In this document: piece by piece, positions 8,861 through 18,467 of the stretch
How positions within the stretch are numbered: the first letter of the stretch is position 1
Layout: every line of letters starts with the position of its first letter
The notes under the pieces: model-generated
Told to the model about the DNA's origin: nothing
What the model saw: the letters and a program-made list of their open reading frames with translations, nothing else
Database searches by the model: none
Source of the DNA: Streptomyces erythrochromogenes
Lineage (GTDB): Bacteria; Actinomycetota; Actinomycetes; Streptomycetales; Streptomycetaceae
Direction of reading: 5' to 3'
Length of the DNA stretch: 64,000 nucleotides
NCBI RefSeq assembly: GCF_036170895.1
Contig: NZ_CP108036.1
Coordinates: 6,607,501 to 6,671,500 of the forward strand
Translations under genes and position numbers: made by a program

Positions 8861-10609
8861 ATGACTGAGTATGGCCGGGGCCGTGGCCCCGAACCCTGGC
8901 ACCCCGAGGACCCCCTGTACGGGGACCAGGGGTGGACCGGGCACCAGACCCAGCAGGGCCAGGTGCCGTACGCCGGTGCCCCGCAGCAGGAGTACCAGCA
9001 GGAGCCCCAGTACCAGCAGCAGCATCCCCAGCAGCCGCAGTACCAGGAGTATCAGCAGTACCCCGAGTACCAGCAGCAGTACGCCCAGCAGCAGCCGCAG
9101 CAGGGGTACGCCCCGCAGCAGGCCCAGCAGCAGTACGCGCAGCCGCAGCAGGGGTACGCCCCGCAGCAGCAGTACGCGCAGCAGCCGGACCCGCCCCAGC
9201 AGCCGGCGTACGACAGCCAGGGCTGGGACACCGGCCAGGGCCAGTACACGGCGGCCGTGCAGACCGACCCGTACGCGGGAGCGAACTACGCCCAGCAGCC
9301 GTCGGCCGGCTACCCGGGGGAGACCCCTGACCTCTACAGCACGGACGAGGCCTACCCGCCGCCGCAGCCCCCCGGCCGGCGCCACCTGGAGCCGGAGCCC
9401 GTCGAGCAGGAGGAGGAGCCCGAGAGCATCCTCCCCGTCGCCGGCGGCGGTCGCGACGGCGAGGACGACGGCGACGAGTCCAACGGCCGCCGCGGCGGCC
9501 GTTCGAAGGGCGGCAAGCCCAAGCAGCGCAGCGGCATGGCCTGCCTGATCGCGGCCGTGGTCATCCTCGGCGTGGTCGGCGGTGGCGGCTACTACGGCTA
9601 CTCCTACATCAAGGCGAGGTTCGCCCCCGCCGAGGACTTCGCGGGGGAGGGCGCCGGCGAGGTGGTCGACGTCGAGATCCCCAAGGGCGCGGGCCTGGGG
9701 CAGATGGGCCGCATCCTCAAGGAAGCCGGTGTCGTCGCCAGCGCCCAGGCCTTCGTCGACGCGGCGAATGCCAACCCCAAGGGCAAGTCCATCCAGCCCG
9801 GCGTCTACCCGATGAACAAGAAGATGTCGGGTGCGGCCGCCGTCGCGCTGATGATCGACCCCACCAAGCTCAACGTCATCACCGTCACCGAGGGCATGCG
9901 CAACTCCAAGGTGTACGAGGCGATCGACAAGAAGCTGGGCAAGCCGGAGGGCACCACCAAGGAGATCGCCCAGCGCGAGGCCAAGAACCTGGGGCTGCCG
10001 GCCTGGGCCGGCAACAACCCCAAGCTCATCGACCCGCTCGAGGGCTTCCTGTTCCCGACGCGCTACGACCTCAGCAAGGACAGCACCCCCGAGTCGCTGC
10101 TCAAGCTGATGGTCAAGAACGCCTCCGACAAGTACTCGGAGCTGGGCATCGAGGCCAAGGCCAAGGAGCTGGGGCTGGAGAACCCGCTGCAGGTCGTCAC
10201 GGTCGCCAGTCTCGTCAACGCCGAGGGCAAGAACCACGACGACTTCCGCAAGATGTCCGAGGTCGTCTACAACCGCATGAAGAAGACCAACGACGTCACG
10301 AACCAGAAGATCGAGTTCGACTCGACGTACAACTACGTCAAGAACCAGAGCGAGATCAACTTCAACCTCAAGGAAGCCCAGGCGTTCAACAACCCGTACA
10401 ACACCCACTTCATCAAGGGTCTGCCGGTCGGCCCGATCGGGAACCCCGGCATGGACGCGCTGACCGCTACGCTCAATCCGGACCACGGCGGCTGGATGTT
10501 CTTCGTGTCGGTCGACGGCCACACGACGACCTTCACCAAGACCTACGACGAGCACCTCAAGCTCGTGGCCGAGTTCCAGGAACGGCAGAAGCAGAAGAAC
10601 GGCGGGTAG
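8861..10609 (+). CDS. mltG: Endolytic murein transglycosylase with Gln/Tyr/Pro-rich cytoplasmic tail
   Basis: Predicted 582 residues. The first 220 or so are a low-complexity Q/P/Y-rich then acidic cytoplasmic segment, followed by one membrane span near residues 225-245 and an extracytoplasmic YceG/MltG domain. The catalytic region reads ASLVNAEGK, matching the ASIVEKE-type motif of MltG, which cleaves nascent glycan strands. E. coli MltG lacks the long tail, which is typical of Streptomyces homologues. A 29-bp direct repeat encodes part of the tail. The ATG is preceded by AGGGGA. Confidence 0.92.
   Translation: MTEYGRGRGPEPWHPEDPLYGDQGWTGHQTQQGQVPYAGAPQQEYQQEPQYQQQHPQQPQYQEYQQYPEYQQQYAQQQPQQGYAPQQAQQQYAQPQQGYAPQQQYAQQPDPPQQPAYDSQGWDTGQGQYTAAVQTDPYAGANYAQQPSAGYPGETPDLYSTDEAYPPPQPPGRRHLEPEPVEQEEEPESILPVAGGGRDGEDDGDESNGRRGGRSKGGKPKQRSGMACLIAAVVILGVVGGGGYYGYSYIKARFAPAEDFAGEGAGEVVDVEIPKGAGLGQMGRILKEAGVVASAQAFVDAANANPKGKSIQPGVYPMNKKMSGAAAVALMIDPTKLNVITVTEGMRNSKVYEAIDKKLGKPEGTTKEIAQREAKNLGLPAWAGNNPKLIDPLEGFLFPTRYDLSKDSTPESLLKLMVKNASDKYSELGIEAKAKELGLENPLQVVTVASLVNAEGKNHDDFRKMSEVVYNRMKKTNDVTNQKIEFDSTYNYVKNQSEINFNLKEAQAFNNPYNTHFIKGLPVGPIGNPGMDALTATLNPDHGGWMFFVSVDGHTTTFTKTYDEHLKLVAEFQERQKQKNGG
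9092..9168 (+). repeat. 29-bp direct repeat in the mltG low-complexity tail
   Basis: The same 29 bases occur at 9092-9120 and 9140-9168, 48 bp apart and in the same frame. Each encodes a QPQQGYAPQQ-type unit. The surrounding CAG-rich DNA (9000-9210) is likely prone to length change by slippage. Confidence 0.8.
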
Positions 10610-10615
10610 CAGGAC

Positions 10616-11443
10616 ATGACACGGATACGGGCCGCGGTGCTGGGTTCGCCCATCGAGCACTCGCTCTCACCGGTGCTGCACCGTGCCGCGTACCAGGAGC
10701 TCGGCCTCGACGACTGGTCGTACGACCGGTTCGAGATCGACGAGGCCGCGCTCCCGGGGTTCGTCTCCGGGCTCGGTCCCGAGTGGGCCGGACTGTCGCT
10801 GACCATGCCGCTCAAGCGGGCGGTCATCCCGCTGCTGGACGGCGTCAGCGACACGGCGGCCTCCGTCGAGGCGGTCAACACGGTCGTCCTCACCGAGGAC
10901 GGCCGGCGCCTGGGCGACAACACCGACATCCCGGGCATCGTCGCCGCGCTGCACGAGCGCGGCGTGGAGAAGGTGTCCTCGGCCGCCATCCTCGGCGCCG
11001 GGGCCACCGCCTCCTCGGCGCTCGCCGCGCTCTCGCGGATCTGCACCGGCGAGGTCACGGCGTACGTCCGCTCGTCGGTGCGCGCCGACGAGATGCGGCA
11101 GTGGGGCGAGCGGCTCGGCGTGGCCGTCCGCACGGCCGACTGGTCCGAGGCGGCCGGTGCGCTCCAGGCGCCCCTGGTCATCGCGACCACCCCGGCCGGA
11201 GCCACCGACGAACTGGCCGCGGCCGTCCCGGACGCCCCGGGCACCCTCTTCGACGTCCTCTACGAGCCCTGGCCCACGGCCCTCGCCGCAGCATGGTCGC
11301 AGCGCGGCGGCAATCTGCTGGGCGGCCTGGACCTGCTGGTGCACCAGGCGGTCCTCCAGGTCGAGCAGATGACCGGCCGCTCCCCGGCGCCGCTCGAAGT
11401 GATGCGGCGGGCGGGCCTCGCGGCCCTTTCCGGGGCCCACTGA
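10616..11443 (+). CDS. aroE: Shikimate dehydrogenase
   Basis: Predicted 275 residues. It reduces 3-dehydroshikimate to shikimate with NADPH. The substrate-binding SPIEHSLSP is near the N-terminus, the catalytic lysine lies in SLTMPLK (usually NVTxPxK) and the aspartate in GDNTDIPG. A nucleotide-binding loop GAGATASSA follows in the C-terminal half. It begins 6 bp after mltG and is probably co-transcribed with it. The remaining aro genes follow 440 bp downstream. Confidence 0.93.
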   Translation: MTRIRAAVLGSPIEHSLSPVLHRAAYQELGLDDWSYDRFEIDEAALPGFVSGLGPEWAGLSLTMPLKRAVIPLLDGVSDTAASVEAVNTVVLTEDGRRLGDNTDIPGIVAALHERGVEKVSSAAILGAGATASSALAALSRICTGEVTAYVRSSVRADEMRQWGERLGVAVRTADWSEAAGALQAPLVIATTPAGATDELAAAVPDAPGTLFDVLYEPWPTALAAAWSQRGGNLLGGLDLLVHQAVLQVEQMTGRSPAPLEVMRRAGLAALSGAH

Positions 11444-11559
11444 GGCTCCGGCGCCCGCAGGCGGCCCCAGCCCTGTCGGATGATCTTGGCGGGATCTCGC
11501 CTACTCGCCGGTAATTTGGCCCGTTACCCTGTTCACCTGCACTTTTACAGGGGGTCGGG

Positions 11560-11751
11560 TTGGACGGGACGGACACGGATCAGGCACTCGCGTCGAAGTG
11601 GGATGTCCCTCTGGCGCTGTTCGGCATGATCAGAGTGGCCTTCGGGGACCTGCCCGTCTGGGCCAAGGCCGTCGTTTTCGGACTCATAGGTTCCGTGGGC
11701 GTCTGGACGGCGATCAGCTGGCTCCGCGGGCGCCGCAGCCGGGTCCGCTGA
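11560..11751 (+). CDS. Small single-span membrane protein
   Basis: Predicted 63 residues starting at TTG 11560, with AGGGGG 7 bp upstream. One hydrophobic segment (AKAVVFGLIGSVGVWTAISW) is followed by a strongly basic C-terminus, RGRRSRVR. It lies between aroE and aroC on the same strand. I do not recognise a family. The start codon, ribosome binding site and membrane-helix pattern argue that it is a real gene. Confidence 0.55.
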   Translation: MDGTDTDQALASKWDVPLALFGMIRVAFGDLPVWAKAVVFGLIGSVGVWTAISWLRGRRSRVR

Positions 11752-11884
11752 CCAGCAGGGCGTCCGATAGCTGGACCGGGGCCCGTGAAACCACTCCGGA
11801 CGTGGGAGGATTCGGGTGAGGCGGGTCCGGGCCGCGCACCCGATCGCGCCGTCGCAGTACCAGGCGCGAGCATGAGGAGCATCG

Positions 11885-13069
11885 TTGAGCAGGTTGCGTT
11901 GGCTGACCGCAGGAGAGTCGCACGGACCGGCACTGGTCGCGACGCTGGAGGGTCTTCCCGCCGGCGTCCCGGTCACCACCGAGCTGGTGGCCGATCACCT
12001 GGCCCGGCGCCGGCTCGGCTATGGCCGCGGTGCCCGCATGAAGTTCGAGCAGGACGAGATCACCTTCCTCGGCGGCGTCCGCCACGGCCTGTCCCAGGGC
12101 GGCCCGGTCGCGGTCATGATCGGCAACACCGAGTGGCCCAAGTGGGAGACCGTCATGTCGGCCGACCCGGTCGACCCCTCGCTCCTGAAGGACACCGGCC
12201 GCAACGCGCCGCTGACCCGTCCGCGCCCCGGCCACGCCGACCTCGCGGGCATGCAGAAGTACGGCTTCGACGAGGCCCGGCCGATCCTGGAGCGCGCCAG
12301 CGCCCGTGAGACCGCCGCCCGCGTCGCCCTCGGCGCCGTCGCCCGGTCCTTCATCAAGGAGGTCGCGGGCATCGAGATCGTCTCCCACGTGGTCGAGCTG
12401 GCCGCGGCCAAGGCCCCGTACGGCGTCTACCCGACCCCGGCCGACGTCGACAGGCTCGACGCCGACCCGGTGCGCTGCCTCGACGCCGATGCCAGCAAGG
12501 CGATGGTCGCGGAGATCGACCAGGCCCACAAGGACGGCGACACCCTCGGCGGCGTCGTCGAGGTCCTCGCCTACGGCGTCCCGGTCGGCCTCGGCTCGCA
12601 CGTCCACTGGGACCGCCGGCTCGACGCCCGCCTCGCCGCCGCCCTCATGGGCATCCAGGCCATCAAGGGCGTCGAGGTCGGCGACGGCTTCGAGCTCGCC
12701 CGCGTGCCCGGCTCGCAGGCGCACGACGAGATCGTCTCCACCCCCGAGGGCATCAAGCGCACCTCCGGCCGCTCCGGCGGCACCGAAGGCGGCCTGACCA
12801 CCGGCGAACTGCTCCGCGTCCGCGCCGCGATGAAGCCCATCGCGACCGTCCCGCGCGCGCTGGCGACCGTCGACGTGGCCACCGGAGAGGCGACGGTGGC
12901 CCACCACCAGCGCTCCGACGTGTGCGCCGTGCCGGCCGCCGGCATCGTCGCCGAGGCCATGGTCGCCCTCGTGCTGGCCGACGCCGTCGTCGAGAAGTTC
13001 GGCGGAGACTCGGTCCCCGAGACCCGCCGCAACGTCCGGTCCTACCTCGACAACCTGCAGATCCGGTGA
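11885..13069 (+). CDS. aroC: Chorismate synthase
   Basis: Predicted 394 residues. It converts 5-enolpyruvylshikimate-3-phosphate to chorismate using reduced FMN, the last step of the shikimate pathway. The signature [18 protein letters not shown] is at the N-terminus, RPGHADLAG in the first third, and a conserved RSGGTEGG near residue 295. The start is TTG at 11885 with GAGGAG 5 bp upstream. The 3' end overlaps aroK by 4 bp (GTGA), so the aroC-K-B-Q genes are translationally coupled. Confidence 0.95.
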   Translation: MSRLRWLTAGESHGPALVATLEGLPAGVPVTTELVADHLARRRLGYGRGARMKFEQDEITFLGGVRHGLSQGGPVAVMIGNTEWPKWETVMSADPVDPSLLKDTGRNAPLTRPRPGHADLAGMQKYGFDEARPILERASARETAARVALGAVARSFIKEVAGIEIVSHVVELAAAKAPYGVYPTPADVDRLDADPVRCLDADASKAMVAEIDQAHKDGDTLGGVVEVLAYGVPVGLGSHVHWDRRLDARLAAALMGIQAIKGVEVGDGFELARVPGSQAHDEIVSTPEGIKRTSGRSGGTEGGLTTGELLRVRAAMKPIATVPRALATVDVATGEATVAHHQRSDVCAVPAAGIVAEAMVALVLADAVVEKFGGDSVPETRRNVRSYLDNLQIR

Positions 13070-13584
13070 CGGCCGGACCGCTCGTCGTCCTCGTCGGGCC
13101 CATGGGGTCCGGCAAGTCCACGGTGGGGGCGCTGCTCGCCGAGCGGCTCGGCGTCCGCTACCGGGACACCGACGCGGACATCGTCGCGGCCCAGGGCCGG
13201 CCGATCTCCGACATCTTCGTCGACGAGGGCGAGCCGTACTTCCGCGAGCTGGAGCGGCAGGCCGTCGCGGCCGCCGTCTCCGGGCACACCGGAGTCCTCG
13301 CCCTCGGCGGCGGCGCCGTCCTCGACGAGGGCACCCGCGAGCTGCTGACCGGCCTGCCCGTCGCCTATCTCTCGATGGACGTCGAGGAAGCCGTACGGCG
13401 CGTGGGCCTCGGCGCCGCGCGCCCGCTGCTCGCCGTCAACCCGCGCCGCCAGTGGCGCGAGCTGATGGAGGCCAGGCGCCCCCTGTACACCGAAGTCGCG
13501 CGCGTCGTGGTGGCCACCGACGACCGCACCCCCGAAGAGGTCGCCCAGGCGGTCCTCGACGCTCTGGAGTTGAAGGACGTATGA
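13066..13584 (+). CDS. aroK: Shikimate kinase
   Basis: Predicted 172 residues. It phosphorylates shikimate at the 3-hydroxyl with ATP. The P-loop GPMGSGKST is at residues 10-18, the DTD shikimate/Mg motif near 35, and GGGAV near 82. GTG at 13066 overlaps the aroC stop (GTGA) and places the P-loop at the normal distance from the N-terminus; the longer upstream open frame is an artefact. It overlaps aroB by 4 bp (ATGA). Confidence 0.94.
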   Translation: MTAGPLVVLVGPMGSGKSTVGALLAERLGVRYRDTDADIVAAQGRPISDIFVDEGEPYFRELERQAVAAAVSGHTGVLALGGGAVLDEGTRELLTGLPVAYLSMDVEEAVRRVGLGAARPLLAVNPRRQWRELMEARRPLYTEVARVVVATDDRTPEEVAQAVLDALELKDV

Positions 13585-14672
13585 CAGACCAGGTGACGCG
13601 GATCCAGGTCGGCGCGACCGCCGGACACGACGCGTACGACGTGCTGGTCGGGCGGCAGCTGCTCGGCGAGCTCGGCTCCCTGATCGGTACGAAGGCCCAG
13701 CGGGTCGCCGTGATCCACCCCGAGGCCCTCGCCTCGACCGGTGAGGCCCTGCGCGACGACCTCGCCGACCAGGGCTACGAGGCGGTCGCCATCCAGGTGC
13801 CGAACGCCGAGGAAGCCAAGACGATCGAGGTCGCGGCCTACTGCTGGAAGGCGCTCGGCCAGTCCGGCTTCACCCGCACCGACGTCATCGTCGGCGTCGG
13901 CGGCGGAGCCACCACCGACCTCGCGGGCTTCGTCGCGGCCAGCTGGCTGCGCGGCGTGCGCTGGGTCGCCGTACCGACCACCGTCCTGGCGATGGTGGAC
14001 GCGGCCGTCGGCGGCAAGACCGGCATCAACACCGCCGAGGGCAAGAACCTCGTCGGCGCCTTCCACCCGCCGGCCGGAGTGCTGTGCGACCTGGCGGCGC
14101 TGGAGTCGCTGCCGGTCAACGACTACGTCAGCGGCCTCGCCGAGATCATCAAGGCCGGCTTCATCTCCGACCCGGTGATCCTCGACCTGATCGAGGAGGA
14201 CCCGCAGGCGGCCCGTACGCCCGCAGGCCCGCACACCGCCGAGCTGATCGTGCGCTCCATCCAGGTCAAGGCGGACGTCGTCTCCAGCGACCTCAAGGAA
14301 TCGGGGCTGCGGGAGATCCTCAACTACGGCCACACCCTCGCGCACGCCATCGAGAAGAACGAGCGCTACAAGTGGCGGCACGGCGCGGCCGTGTCGGTCG
14401 GCATGGTCTTCGCCGCCGAACTCGGCCGGCTCGCCGGCCGCCTCGACGACGCCACCGCCGACCGGCACAAGGCGGTCCTCGCCTCGGTCGGGCTGCCGCT
14501 GACCTACCGCGGCGACCAGTGGCCCAAGCTGCTCCAGACCATGCAGGTCGACAAGAAGTCCCGCGGCAACCTGCTGCGCTTCATCGTCCTGGACGGACTG
14601 GGCAAGCCGACCGTCCTGGAGGGCCCCGACCCGGCGCACCTGATCGCCGCCTACGGCGAGGTGTCGGCGTGA
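13581..14672 (+). CDS. aroB: 3-dehydroquinate synthase
   Basis: Predicted 363 residues. It cyclises DAHP to 3-dehydroquinate using NAD+ and a divalent metal. The NAD-binding motif GGGATTD is near residue 105, followed by VGGKTGIN, and metal-binding histidines are in [11 protein letters not shown]. It is coupled to aroK upstream and to aroQ downstream through GTGA overlaps. Confidence 0.95.
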   Translation: MTDQVTRIQVGATAGHDAYDVLVGRQLLGELGSLIGTKAQRVAVIHPEALASTGEALRDDLADQGYEAVAIQVPNAEEAKTIEVAAYCWKALGQSGFTRTDVIVGVGGGATTDLAGFVAASWLRGVRWVAVPTTVLAMVDAAVGGKTGINTAEGKNLVGAFHPPAGVLCDLAALESLPVNDYVSGLAEIIKAGFISDPVILDLIEEDPQAARTPAGPHTAELIVRSIQVKADVVSSDLKESGLREILNYGHTLAHAIEKNERYKWRHGAAVSVGMVFAAELGRLAGRLDDATADRHKAVLASVGLPLTYRGDQWPKLLQTMQVDKKSRGNLLRFIVLDGLGKPTVLEGPDPAHLIAAYGEVSA

Positions 14673-15109
14673 GCCGCCGCGTGCTCGTGCTGAACGGCCC
14701 GAACCTGGGCCGGCTCGGCTCGCGCGAGCCCGACGTGTACGGGGCCACCTCGTACGCGGGACTCGTGGACAGCTGCCGCTCGCTGGGCGAGGAGCTCGGC
14801 TTCGACGTCGAGGTCCGCGAGACCAACGACGAGGGCGAGATGATCCGCTGGCTGCACGAGGCGGCCGACGGGAAGCTCCCCGTGGTCATCAACCCGGGGG
14901 CCTTCACCCACTACTCGTACGGCATGCGGGACGCGGCCGCGCAGCGCACGGCGCCGCTGATCGAGGTGCACATCTCGAACCCGTACGCCCGCGAGGAGTT
15001 CCGGCACACCTCGGTCATCGCTGCCGTGGCGACCGGGACCGTGGCAGGCTTCGGCATCGGCTCCTACCGGCTGGCGCTGCGGGCGCTGGCGGACGAGATC
15101 GACGCCTGA
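14669..15109 (+). CDS. aroQ: 3-dehydroquinate dehydratase, type II
   Basis: Predicted 146 residues, the size of the small dodecameric type II enzyme, which makes 3-dehydroshikimate. The catalytic tyrosine region is [18 protein letters not shown], the lid arginine and tyrosine lie in it, and NPGAFTHYS and [15 protein letters not shown] carry further active-site residues. The GTG start overlaps the aroB stop. AroQ, B, K, C and the upstream aroE give five of the seven shikimate steps; DAHP synthase and EPSP synthase are not in the window. Confidence 0.95.
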   Translation: MSRRVLVLNGPNLGRLGSREPDVYGATSYAGLVDSCRSLGEELGFDVEVRETNDEGEMIRWLHEAADGKLPVVINPGAFTHYSYGMRDAAAQRTAPLIEVHISNPYAREEFRHTSVIAAVATGTVAGFGIGSYRLALRALADEIDA

Positions 15110-15201
15110 CGCACCCGCCCGGTGGCCTGGTGGACGGCCGGGCCACCGCGGTCATATAACGTTCTCGCATCAGTCGCAGGAACGAGACGGAGTGGCAGCG
15201 G

Positions 15202-15978
15202 ATGCACCAAGGAGTGGGTGGCGGGGCCTGGGGGCAGCCGGGGCAGCGTCCTTCGACGCCCCCGCAGCCGCCTATACCCCCGGCGCAGGGCTGGCCGGGT
15301 TCGCACCCGCCCCCGCCGTCGGCCCAGCACCAGGCCCCGCCACCGCCGCCGCCGCAGGTGGCGCCCGTGCCGGAGGCCACCGGGCACATCCCGCTGCCGC
15401 CCGCGGTGGCGGGAACCGGCGGAGCGGTGCTCGCCGTACTGCTGATCGGGCCGGCCGGCGCGGGGAAGACCACCGTGGCCCGGCACTGGGCCAGCACCCG
15501 GCCCGTGCCGACCGCCCACGTCAGCCTGGACGACGTGCGGGAATGGGTCTGCTCCGGCTTCGCCGACCCGCAGGCCGGCTGGAACGAGCACTCCGAGGCG
15601 CAGTACCGCCTCGCCCGCCGCACCTGCGGCTTCGCGGCCCGCAACTACCTGGCCAACGGCATCTCCTGCATCCTCGACGACGCCGTCTTCCCCGACCGGC
15701 CCGTGGTGGGCCTGGGCGGCTGGAAACGGCACGTGGGCCCGACGCTGCTGCCGGTCGTACTCCTGCCCGGACTGGAGATCGTCCTGGAGCGCAACGCCGA
15801 GCGCTCCGGCAACCGACGGCTCTCCGACGAGGAAGTCGCCCGCATCCACGGCCGGATGGCCGGCTGGTACGGCTCCGGGCTGCCGATCATCGACAACTCC
15901 CACCTCGACGTCGAGGGCACCGCCCGCGCCCTCGACGAGGCCCTGGCCAGGGCCATGCCGGCGCCCAGCGGCTGGTAG
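15202..15978 (+). CDS. Proline-rich P-loop kinase (AAA_33 / zeta-toxin-like fold)
   Basis: Predicted 258 residues. Residues 1-60 are proline- and glutamine-rich and probably disordered. A kinase domain follows with Walker A GPAGAGKTT near residue 84, SLDDVREWV (substrate aspartates) and a lid region RNAERSGNRRLSDEEVARIH. This matches the small-molecule kinase fold of AAA_33/gluconate-kinase type. The substrate cannot be read from sequence. It lies 92 bp after aroQ on the same strand. Confidence 0.75.
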   Translation: MHQGVGGGAWGQPGQRPSTPPQPPIPPAQGWPGSHPPPPSAQHQAPPPPPPQVAPVPEATGHIPLPPAVAGTGGAVLAVLLIGPAGAGKTTVARHWASTRPVPTAHVSLDDVREWVCSGFADPQAGWNEHSEAQYRLARRTCGFAARNYLANGISCILDDAVFPDRPVVGLGGWKRHVGPTLLPVVLLPGLEIVLERNAERSGNRRLSDEEVARIHGRMAGWYGSGLPIIDNSHLDVEGTARALDEALARAMPAPSGW

Positions 15979-16087
15979 CCGCCCGCGGGGGAGCGCGGCG
16001 CCGCGCCCCGCCCCGCTCTGCCGTGCCGCGCCCCGTCCGGACGCGCTCGCCGGGCCGGATCCGCGGGGCGCTCGTACGCTCGAAGAC

Positions 16088-17194
16088 ATGTCAGACGTGT
16101 ACGCCGCCCGTCGGGGCCTGCTTCGCGACCGATGCGCCGCCGCGGGGAACGCCGCCGCGCTGATCACGCGTCCGGCGAACGTCCGCTACCTCTCCGGGGC
16201 GTCACCGCTCGGCGCCGTACTCCTCGTCGGACCGACCGAGGACGCGATGTTCTGCGTCGGCGCACCCACCGGCGAAGCCGACGAGGGCCGCCTCGACGAA
16301 CACCTCCGTGTCACCGTGCTGGCCGCCCGCGGCGGGGATCCCGCCGTCGCGGCGGCCGACGCCGCCTCCTCCGTCCGCGCCGACTCGCTCGCCGTGGAGG
16401 AGCACCACCTCACCGTCGCCCGGCACCGGGCCCTGCGCTCCGTCGCGCCCAAGCTGCGCCTCGCGGACCTCGGGACGGCCGTGGAGCAGCAGCGCCTCGT
16501 CAAGGACGAGGGGGAGATCGCCTGCCTGCGGATCGCCGCCGAGATCGCCGACCAGGCCCTGGGCGAGCTGCTGGAGTCCATCCTCGTCGGGCGCACCGAA
16601 CGCCACCTCGCCCTGGAGCTGGAGCGGCGCCTCGTCGACCACGGTGCGGACGGCCCGGCCTTCCCGACCTCCGTCGGCACCGGCCCGCACTCCGGGCGCT
16701 CCCGGCACCGGCCCTCCGACCGCAGGGTGGAGGAGGGGGACTTCCTCTCGGTCTGCCTGGGCGCCAACTACCGCGGCTACCGGTGCGAGATCGGCCGGAC
16801 GTTCGTCATCGGCACCACCCCCGCCGACTGGCAGATCGAGCTCTACGACTGCGTCTTCACCGCCCAGCGGGCGGGCCGCGAGGCGCTGCTGCCGGGGGCC
16901 GCCTACCGCGAGGTCGACCACGCGGCCCGATCCGTACTGGACTCCGCCGGGCACGCGGAGGCCCTCGCTCCGTGGACGGGACACGGCGTCGGCCTCGAAA
17001 TCGACGAGGACCCGCAGCTTGCACCTACGGCAATGGGTAAACTGGACGCTTGCGTGCCGGTCACCGTCGAACCGGGGGTTCACCTCCCCGGCCGGGGAGG
17101 TGTCCGGATCGATGACACGCTCGTCGTACGCCCCGAGGCGGACGGCGGTCCCGAGCTACTCACCATTACGACCAAGGAGCTGCTCGCGCTCTAG
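16088..17194 (+). CDS. M24-family aminopeptidase homologue with altered metal ligands
   Basis: Predicted 368 residues with a creatinase-like N-terminal half and a pita-bread M24 domain. The family resembles Xaa-Pro aminopeptidase/dipeptidase, commonly encoded next to efp. The usual metal-ligand block VxxDxGAxYxGYxSDxTRT reads [18 protein letters not shown], so the first Asp is Cys223 and the second is Glu234. His299 (TGHGVG) and Glu328 (TVEPGVH) are kept, but the following GLEIHE is GLEIDE. Normal di-metal peptidase activity is therefore doubtful. It precedes efp by 59 bp. Confidence 0.85.
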   Translation: MSDVYAARRGLLRDRCAAAGNAAALITRPANVRYLSGASPLGAVLLVGPTEDAMFCVGAPTGEADEGRLDEHLRVTVLAARGGDPAVAAADAASSVRADSLAVEEHHLTVARHRALRSVAPKLRLADLGTAVEQQRLVKDEGEIACLRIAAEIADQALGELLESILVGRTERHLALELERRLVDHGADGPAFPTSVGTGPHSGRSRHRPSDRRVEEGDFLSVCLGANYRGYRCEIGRTFVIGTTPADWQIELYDCVFTAQRAGREALLPGAAYREVDHAARSVLDSAGHAEALAPWTGHGVGLEIDEDPQLAPTAMGKLDACVPVTVEPGVHLPGRGGVRIDDTLVVRPEADGGPELLTITTKELLAL

Positions 17195-17253
17195 CCCGCA
17201 CTGCCGGGTTGTGCGCGCACCCGTGGTCTTCCAGTGCAGGAGATTCCGCAACC

Positions 17254-17820
17254 GTGGCTTCCACGAACGACCTCAAGAACGGCATGGTGCTCAAGCTCGA
17301 CGGTGACCAGCTCTGGTCCGTCGTCGAGTTCCAGCACGTCAAGCCCGGCAAGGGCCCGGCCTTCGTGCGCACCAAGCTCAAGCACGTGCTCTCCGGCAAG
17401 GTCGTCGACAAGACCTTCAACGCCGGCACGAAGGTCGAGACGGCCACCATCGACCGCCGTGACATGCAGTTCTCCTACATGGACGGCGAGTACTTCGTGT
17501 TCATGGACATGCAGACCTACGACCAGCTGATGGTCGACAAGAAGGCTGTCGGCGACGCCGCCAACTTCCTCATCGAGGGCTTCACCGCCTCCGTGGCGCA
17601 GCACGAGGGCGAGGTGCTCTACGTCGAGCTCCCGGCCGCCGTCGAGCTCGTCATCGAGCACACCGACCCGGGCGTCCAGGGCGACCGCTCCACCGGCGGC
17701 ACCAAGCCGGCGCGCCTGGAGACCGGCCACGAGATCCAGGTCCCGCTCTTCGTCAACACGGGCGAGAAGGTCAAGGTCGACACCCGCAGCAGCGACTACC
17801 TCGGCCGGGTGAACAGCTAA
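17254..17820 (+). CDS. efp: Translation elongation factor P
   Basis: Predicted 188 residues with a KOW-like N-terminal domain and two OB domains. EF-P rescues ribosomes stalled at polyproline. The loop that reaches the peptidyl-transferase centre reads KPGKGPAF, with the modifiable lysine at Lys33. GTG at 17254 is chosen, with AGGAGA about 11 bp upstream and the family N-terminus ASTNDLKNG. The proline-rich proteins nearby (15202 gene, MltG tail) are plausible clients. nusB starts 2 bp after its stop. Confidence 0.96.
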   Translation: MASTNDLKNGMVLKLDGDQLWSVVEFQHVKPGKGPAFVRTKLKHVLSGKVVDKTFNAGTKVETATIDRRDMQFSYMDGEYFVFMDMQTYDQLMVDKKAVGDAANFLIEGFTASVAQHEGEVLYVELPAAVELVIEHTDPGVQGDRSTGGTKPARLETGHEIQVPLFVNTGEKVKVDTRSSDYLGRVNS

Positions 17821-17822
17821 CC

Positions 17823-18257
17823 GTGGCTGCCCGGAGCAACGCGCGCAAGCGCGCCTTCCAGATCCTTTTCGAGGCCGACCAGCGCGGGGTGTCCGTCCGC
17901 GAGGTCCTCGCGGACTGGATCCGCCACGCGCGGTCGGACGACCGGCAGCCGCCGGTCAGCGCCTTCACGATGGATCTTGTCGAGGGTTACGCCGACAAGG
18001 TGAACCGCATCGACGACCTGATCGTCACCTACGCCGTGGACTGGGACCTCGACCGCATGCCGGTCGTGGACCGGAACATCGTGCGGCTCGGTGCCTACGA
18101 GCTGATCTGGGTGGACGACACCCCGGACGCCGTGGCCATCGACGAGGCCGTCCAGCTGGCCAAGGAGTTCTCGACGGACGAGTCCCCCTCGTTCGTGAAC
18201 GGGCTGCTGGCCCGTTTCAAGGACCTGAAGCCGAGCCTGCGGCGCAGCGAGAGCTGA
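17823..18257 (+). CDS. nusB: Transcription antitermination protein NusB
   Basis: Predicted 144 residues, all-helical NusB fold. With NusE (S10) it binds boxA RNA and supports rRNA antitermination. Conserved stretches include ARKRAFQILFEAD at the N-terminus, DLDRMPVVDRNIVRLGAYEL in the middle and SPSFVNGLLARF near the C-terminus. GTG start 2 bp after efp, so the two share an mRNA. A strong terminator follows. Confidence 0.95.
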   Translation: MAARSNARKRAFQILFEADQRGVSVREVLADWIRHARSDDRQPPVSAFTMDLVEGYADKVNRIDDLIVTYAVDWDLDRMPVVDRNIVRLGAYELIWVDDTPDAVAIDEAVQLAKEFSTDESPSFVNGLLARFKDLKPSLRRSES

Positions 18258-18297
18258 CCCGCACGCCGCCGCCCACAGCAGCACCGGCACCGCCTTA

Positions 18298-18335
18298 CGG
18301 AAGGGCCCGCAGCGCACACGCTGCGGGCCCTTCCG
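18298..18335. terminator. Terminator after nusB
   Basis: A perfect 17-bp stem (CGGAAGGGCCCGCAGCG and its complement) with a CACA loop. It ends the efp-nusB transcript. The following bases are TTGTG, so the U-run is weak, as is common in Streptomyces. Confidence 0.85.
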
Positions 18336-18395
18336 TTGTGTCGCCGGTCCCGGTCCAGGTCCCGTTTCCGCGGTCGGGGCGCGAGGGACGAAAAA

Positions 18396-18438
18396 ACCGG
18401 TGGCTGCCGGACCCCGCAAGGGTCCGGCAGCCACCGGT
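18396..18438 (-). terminator. Intrinsic terminator of bldD
   Basis: A perfect 19-bp stem with the 5-base loop cgcaa. On the minus strand it is followed by a run of T (AAAAA at 18391-18395 on the plus strand), so this is a classical intrinsic terminator 29 bp after the bldD stop. Confidence 0.9.
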
Positions 18439-18467
18439 AACGTTTCTGCTGGTGTGCAGCGTGAGGA

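Noticed and set aside
8673..8864. 63-codon plus-strand frame between ruvX and mltG
   Set aside because: It overlaps both genes, is Arg/Ser-rich and lacks coding bias.
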